Notes under the pieces: model-generated
Seen by the model: only the letters and a program-made list of their open reading frames with translations
What the model was told of the DNA's origin: nothing
Databases searched by the model: none
Position numbers and translations under genes: made by a program
Virus record (IMG/VR): IMGVR_UViG_3300047491_000373
Location: 1-23,484 of that record
Direction: 5' to 3' (one strand)
From: a virus
DNA length: 23,484 bases
Part shown: one piece after another, positions 20,501 through 23,484 of the stretch
How positions within the stretch are numbered: the first letter of the stretch is position 1
How the letters are laid out: the number at the start of each line of letters is the position of its first letter

Positions 20501-23484
20501 CTGCAGAATCTTTGCGGCATTGTCGTCATGGGTGTATATTGAACCCTTCTTCATGCCTTGATTCGCAAAATCTTCCAATGTATGAAGGATTTCCATCTGT
20601 GATTTGCCAGCAGCTTTTTTGCCACCTATCACTGAAATCTGACCAGGGCCTATACCCAATGAAGCAAGACCAATTTGGCCAAATTCAGAATTTGCCATTT
20701 GTTTTGTTGCTTCGTAAAAATCTTTGCCGCCATCGCTAACCGCCAACATCAACTCAGTCATAAGCCCAAGCTTTTGGATGATTTCGTCGAATTCTTTTGA
20801 ACCAGGCATTTCCCTTATTGGCTTGACAATATTGTCAACCAATGCCCATGCTATTCCACCGAACCATGAACCAATCGCTTGTGTTTTCTGCACCAGACTA
20901 AAATCTAGACTTGAGCTGTCAACTACATTGTCCATCACACTGCTGAGCTTTTTAATTAGCACTGGTATGTTGCTCACCAATGATGTCATGGCTGACATTG
21001 TCCTAGCTGCGGTGCTGATCTGCTTTGTGTCCGTGAAAATGGTGTTGATCGGCTCTACGATTCCATGCTTGAGGAACATGGCTGTCTGAACGAAATACTG
21101 GTAGAAGTCAGCCCTTGCATCCATGATGGCGGCAAGTGGTGCTTGCTTCGTGAGGTCACGACTCTGAACCAGTGGAACCAAACCTTGTGCCATGCCATTT
21201 ATGACTGTTGGTATGTTACGCACGACGCTGGCCATGGCTGAAAGGGTTCTTGCCGCCTGCTGCAGACCCTTTGGATCTGGGAAGGCATCATTCACTGGTG
21301 CGACGATTCCATCACGGATGAACGCCGCTGTCTCCACAAAGTATTTCTCAAAGACACCCTTGGATTTGCGGATCTCCTCCATCGGGGCATCCTTGAACCA
21401 GCTCTTGCCGACAGCCAGTGGTACCACCCCATCAGCAAGACCCTTTATGACCTTTGGTATGGATGTCATGATCGTTCCAAGTGCACTCATGATCCTTGCC
21501 GCAGCCTGGATGTCCTTCACTGGCACATCCTTGAATGAGTCCATGATCTGCACGACTATGCCATCACGGATGAACTCGGAAATGGCCTTGAAGTACTTGC
21601 CAAACTCATCCTTGTTCTTGTTGATGTAGTTGACTGGTGTTGGGGCAAAGAAGCCCCTGGATTCAGTCATAAGCCCTATGGCGGTCGCTAGGTTCCTAAT
21701 GATTGGTGGAACCGCCATCATTGCCCTTGACATCGCAATCATTATCTCGGATGCGGATTTTATCTCCTTTGAGTCACCAAATGTGGCTATGACTGGATCA
21801 ACGATGCCGCTCTTGACAAACTTGCTGATTGCTATGAAGCTCGCCTTGAATCCCTCCATGTTGGATGTGATCTTGTCGAGCGGTGTTTCCTTCCAGATTA
21901 AACCAGTTGGCTTCATGAATCCCATGACTTGAGAGAGTGCCGTGATCGCCGTCGATGTGCTCCTCATGATCGATGCCACCGATATCAGCTTGCTTGATGT
22001 CTGTTGGAGCATCTTTGCGTCACCAAGCAAGTTCACTGGGCCAATTATTCCATCCCTTACCATCGCAACTATGGCCAAGAAATGGGCCTTGAACGCAATC
22101 GTGTTTGCCACCATATCTCTAAGTGGTGATGATTTGAATATTATCCCGGTTGGCTTCATGAATGCCATGACTTGTGACAGTGAGCTTATCACGCTTGCTG
22201 TCGATCTGAGTATGCTTGACATCGCAGCCATTTTGGCTGAAGCTTCACTTAAAACCTTGCCATCTGGAATCATCTTTCTCACAGGATCCACAATTCCAGT
22301 TGAAACAAAACCAGCAACCGCAGCAAAGAAGTATCTCATCTGCCACATTCCAGCCATAATCTTCTTTGCTGGAGAAGCCGTGAATATTCCACCTTCGGTC
22401 AATGGCTGTATCTTGGTTGTCAAAACCCTAATGATTGGATCCACCAAGCTTAGTATCTTGGCCATCGCATCTAATTTCTGGGCAGCTGACCTGACTGATT
22501 CCATATCAGAGAATGTGTTGTTTACTTGATTTACTATACCTTCCTTGACAAACCTTGCGGTGGCCTTGAAGAAATATTCGAACTGAGGCTGCGACTTGAC
22601 CAACTTGGTTCCAATACTGGAAGATAGCCAGCCAGCTTGCGTGATTGGAATTATCTTCTCTGCCATGGTTGTCATAATTCTTGCAACATTTGAAACCAGA
22701 TTGCCAACCTGGTTCATGAGCACAGACATCCTTGCAGCCGTCTTGATATCGACTTTCTTTTCTATTTCATCAATGGTTTTTACGATTGTGCCAACAAATT
22801 CAACGACTGGTCCGCTTATGATTGAGAAGGCCAACGAGGCTGAACGGAGTTTTAGGTACTCCTTCACGGCTCCAAATATGCCTCCGATTGATTTCATCTT
22901 CTCTTTTGCGTTGATTATCTGTTCGGTAACCTTGGCGCATGATTCTAGCACACTTGCCACACCCTCACCCATGCTGGCCGCCTTCTTGGGGTCAAGTATG
23001 CTGCCTATGGTCTGTGAGAATTTCACTATGGAGCTGACATATGCATAGATCGGCCATGTCAGTATCTTCAGTGCCGCCACACCGAGAAGCATCGCCCCTG
23101 CCATGAATATGGCCACGGGTAGAAGTGCCGCCATGAGGCTCAGCGATCCACTTGCCGCAATGATGCTGCCTGCAATGTCCCCAGCTGACTTCAAGACAGT
23201 GCTGATGGATTCTGCGATTGACTGAGACTCAGCAGCCGACATTCCGGTCATGGATAAAATTCCTTGTCCCATCTTCAACACTGCCGCCGCAACTGCAAGA
23301 ACGGCTGGTGTTGCTGCCAGCAAAACAGCAGCCCCTATTGCCATTAGTCCAATCCCTGCCCATATGAATGAAAATGCTGCGCCAATTCCAGCCAAGGCTG
23401 CCATCGCAACGCCAACGCCAACCGCTATTGTGCCCATGCCAGTTATCAGTGATGTTGTTGCGTTCACAATCTCTTGAACCTTGT
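17504..23484 (-). CDS. Tape-measure protein, 5' end outside the window
   Basis: The frame is open to the right edge (Lys-Val-Gln-Glu-Ile precede the GTG at 23467), so the true start lies outside; 1,992 residues are visible. The tape measure sets tail length and travels in the tube lumen. In order from the visible N-terminus: several hydrophobic segments (about 23030-23460) that could cross a membrane; about eight 82-residue helical repeats (clear copies 21065-22540); a Gly/Ser/Lys-rich middle; 23 units of 18 residues (18848-20110); a glycine-zipper segment (VVPVIGTAVGAAVGGIVGG, about 18450-18510); 22-residue Gly/Ala/Ser repeats (18093-18310); and a Ser/Thr-rich polar tail. If extended as helix (about 0.15 nm per residue) it would span about 0.3 micrometre. 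Length, repeats and position before the hub genes make the call strong. Confidence 0.9.
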   Translation of the reverse strand, partial: KVQEIVNATTSLITGMGTIAVGVGVAMAALAGIGAAFSFIWAGIGLMAIGAAVLLAATPAVLAVAAAVLKMGQGILSMTGMSAAESQSIAESISTVLKSAGDIAGSIIAASGSLSLMAALLPVAIFMAGAMLLGVAALKILTWPIYAYVSSIVKFSQTIGSILDPKKAASMGEGVASVLESCAKVTEQIINAKEKMKSIGGIFGAVKEYLKLRSASLAFSIISGPVVEFVGTIVKTIDEIEKKVDIKTAARMSVLMNQVGNLVSNVARIMTTMAEKIIPITQAGWLSSSIGTKLVKSQPQFEYFFKATARFVKEGIVNQVNNTFSDMESVRSAAQKLDAMAKILSLVDPIIRVLTTKIQPLTEGGIFTASPAKKIMAGMWQMRYFFAAVAGFVSTGIVDPVRKMIPDGKVLSEASAKMAAMSSILRSTASVISSLSQVMAFMKPTGIIFKSSPLRDMVANTIAFKAHFLAIVAMVRDGIIGPVNLLGDAKMLQQTSSKLISVASIMRSTSTAITALSQVMGFMKPTGLIWKETPLDKITSNMEGFKASFIAISKFVKSGIVDPVIATFGDSKEIKSASEIMIAMSRAMMAVPPIIRNLATAIGLMTESRGFFAPTPVNYINKNKDEFGKYFKAISEFIRDGIVVQIMDSFKDVPVKDIQAAARIMSALGTIMTSIPKVIKGLADGVVPLAVGKSWFKDAPMEEIRKSKGVFEKYFVETAAFIRDGIVAPVNDAFPDPKGLQQAARTLSAMASVVRNIPTVINGMAQGLVPLVQSRDLTKQAPLAAIMDARADFYQYFVQTAMFLKHGIVEPINTIFTDTKQISTAARTMSAMTSLVSNIPVLIKKLSSVMDNVVDSSSLDFSLVQKTQAIGSWFGGIAWALVDNIVKPIREMPGSKEFDEIIQKLGLMTELMLAVSDGGKDFYEATKQMANSEFGQIGLASLGIGPGQISVIGGKKAAGKSQMEILHTLEDFANQGMKKGSIYTHDDNAAKILQSIDTKIALGGGIGSSGKAAMDMSWMKSPTAQPEAGKGGGGAGISAAVMSTISAGVIAKGFLDKGGVAEKIRDGLEKVDLGVTVADSVKDGMKIVKSPKGEFMTKISNTMEKVGENLKTAGSKAMQKVEEIGPKVTSYGAKAMDKVKTFGGKVSKIGYKAFEAVKSSAPSIMQYGATAMDKIKSVGPKVAEYGSMAFNKVREVAPSVTKFGAKAFEKIKGVGPKIIEHSGKAMSSFGSIGNKLFQYGTKALDGLKSIGPKLVEYGGKALETVKTAGPKMVEYGGKALEAVKSAGPKIAEYGVKAFEAVKGAGPKIAEYGAKAFTQVKNFAGQFVQAGPKLVEYGTKALDAVKSAGPKIAEYGNKAFEAVKGAGPKIAEYGNKALNAVKGAGPKIAEYGNKAFEAVKGAGPKIIEYGNKALDAVKGAGPKIAEYGNKALNAVKGAGPKIAEYGGKAFEAVKNVAPKITEYGAKAFESARSIGPKLTEYGAKAFAKVQEIAPKVATLGTKAMAGLSNMAPKLTELGTKAFQGLKTAGGKIAEVGGKAFSSISSTTGKIVGKAFGKTGAITKGMGPVSKLAGATKVLGPATKVLGKSLPLLGPLIGGITGATEAAETGRGTVESTLLGAITGSAKTGSMFSSWLGVEEGSTGDKALGVAGSAATGAMTGAAIGSVVPVIGTAVGAAVGGIVGGATELYKWFTEDGTSIPGAIWDGTKAVGETIWGGVKSVGSAIGSVASGAASLVTGGISAVGSAISGVASGAASLVTGGISAVGSAISGVASGAASLVTGGISSVGSAISGVASGAASMFGGMFSSIGSVLGGAASKATDFVSGAMSTVGSAASTVFDMATAPAKMLGSGISSIASSVGGWLFGSSANDSATASTQTATAVPPKAGMQDMVQRDKATSEPSSTNIGSPELTNIANETSYQTQLNEQMVELLTKLVDAIGEENLSSGGSPAPDADTSSRKTMNKPYMNAKWAFGAYMQTSGKQVSNIGSGTK
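18093..18310 (-). repeat. 66-bp tandem repeats (22-residue units) in the tape measure
   Basis: Three near-identical 66-bp copies start at 18093, 18159 and 18225, and a fourth diverges after about 20 bases from 18291. They encode GVASGAASLVTGGISAVGSA-type units of 22 residues (two 11-residue halves). Only a few bases differ between copies, implying recent expansion. Confidence 0.9.
18848..20110 (-). repeat. 54-bp tandem repeats: 23 units of 18 residues in the tape measure
   Basis: Twenty-three consecutive units of exactly 18 residues are read between 20110 and 18848, with consensus GPKIAEYGNKAFEAVKGA. A single 7-residue insert (AGQFVQA, near 19490-19511) falls between units 11 and 12. The central copies (about 19130-19470) are nearly identical in DNA and the outer copies are diverged. 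The 23 units plus insert account exactly for the 1,263 bases. Confidence 0.95.
21065..22540 (-). repeat. Six 82-residue helical repeats in the tape measure
   Basis: Units begin with GIV/I-x-x-V (GIVNQVNNTF at 22540, GIVDPVRKMI at 22297, and so on, with the next after the tract at 21064). The 1,476 bases hold six units averaging exactly 82 residues. Each unit runs GIVxPV, AAxxMxAMxxI, IPxVIxxL, P-L/M, an aromatic, then FxxYFxAxxxFVxx. Degenerate copies flank both sides (about 22550-22820 and about 20850-21064). Confidence 0.85.

Noticed and set aside
21192-23048. Plus-strand frames at 21192-21629, 21942-22529 and 22596-23048
   Set aside because: They lie fully inside the tape-measure gene, start without good ribosome-binding sites and show no family motifs.
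23465-23467. GTG at 23467 as the start of the tape measure
   Set aside because: The frame continues without stop to the window edge (Lys-Val-Gln-Glu-Ile before it) and no ribosome-binding site precedes the GTG; the gene is taken as cut by the edge.

Overview
The window is part of the virion-structure region of a large contractile-tailed dsDNA bacteriophage (Caudoviricetes, myovirus morphotype). Evidence for this is a run of recognisable baseplate families, a tape-measure protein of at least about 1,990 residues, tightly packed one-strand genes with overlapping stops and starts, and fibre-like proteins with PKD folds. A tape measure this long points to a tail of roughly 0.3 micrometre and probably a large or jumbo phage (inference). 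The host cannot be read from the sequence. No tRNA, rRNA, CRISPR array, integrase, transposase or reverse transcriptase was seen.

Layout, read in the direction of transcription (minus strand, right to left). 23484-17504: tape-measure protein, open at the right edge, with three internal repeat classes (82-, 18- and 22-residue units) and hydrophobic, glycine-rich segments near both ends. 17487-10878: core baseplate, namely a tube/hub adaptor-like protein, a gp53/LysM-like wedge protein, a gp27/gpD-like hub, a gp5/gpV-like spike, a gp25-like wedge protein and a gp6/J-like wedge protein. 10873-7691: a 1,060-residue gp7/gpI-like wedge protein. 7694-5408: a small structural protein, an unknown 89-residue protein, a SET-domain protein, a previously untracked 48-residue very basic protein, and a fibre-like structural protein. 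5400-4870: a degenerate glycosyltransferase-like protein. 4299-1: a coiled-coil protein and three paralogous adhesin-like proteins. Two of these carry PKD domains, one of them also has a putative beta-propeller, and the third is cut by the window edge.

The only plus-strand gene is at 4375-4878, a nucleoside 2-deoxyribosyltransferase-like protein. It splits the minus-strand series, overlaps its convergent neighbour tail to tail, and has its own ribosome-binding site and a short AT-rich upstream region.

The most unusual parts are the tape-measure repeats (23 units of exactly 18 residues), the SET-domain gene translationally coupled to a tiny basic protein inside a tail operon, and the plus-strand cargo gene. 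A possible link is that the SET protein methylates lysine-rich phage proteins such as the basic peptide or the tape-measure repeats. That link is speculation. Apart from the 75-bp region at 4300-4374 the window has no gene-free stretch longer than about 25 bases.
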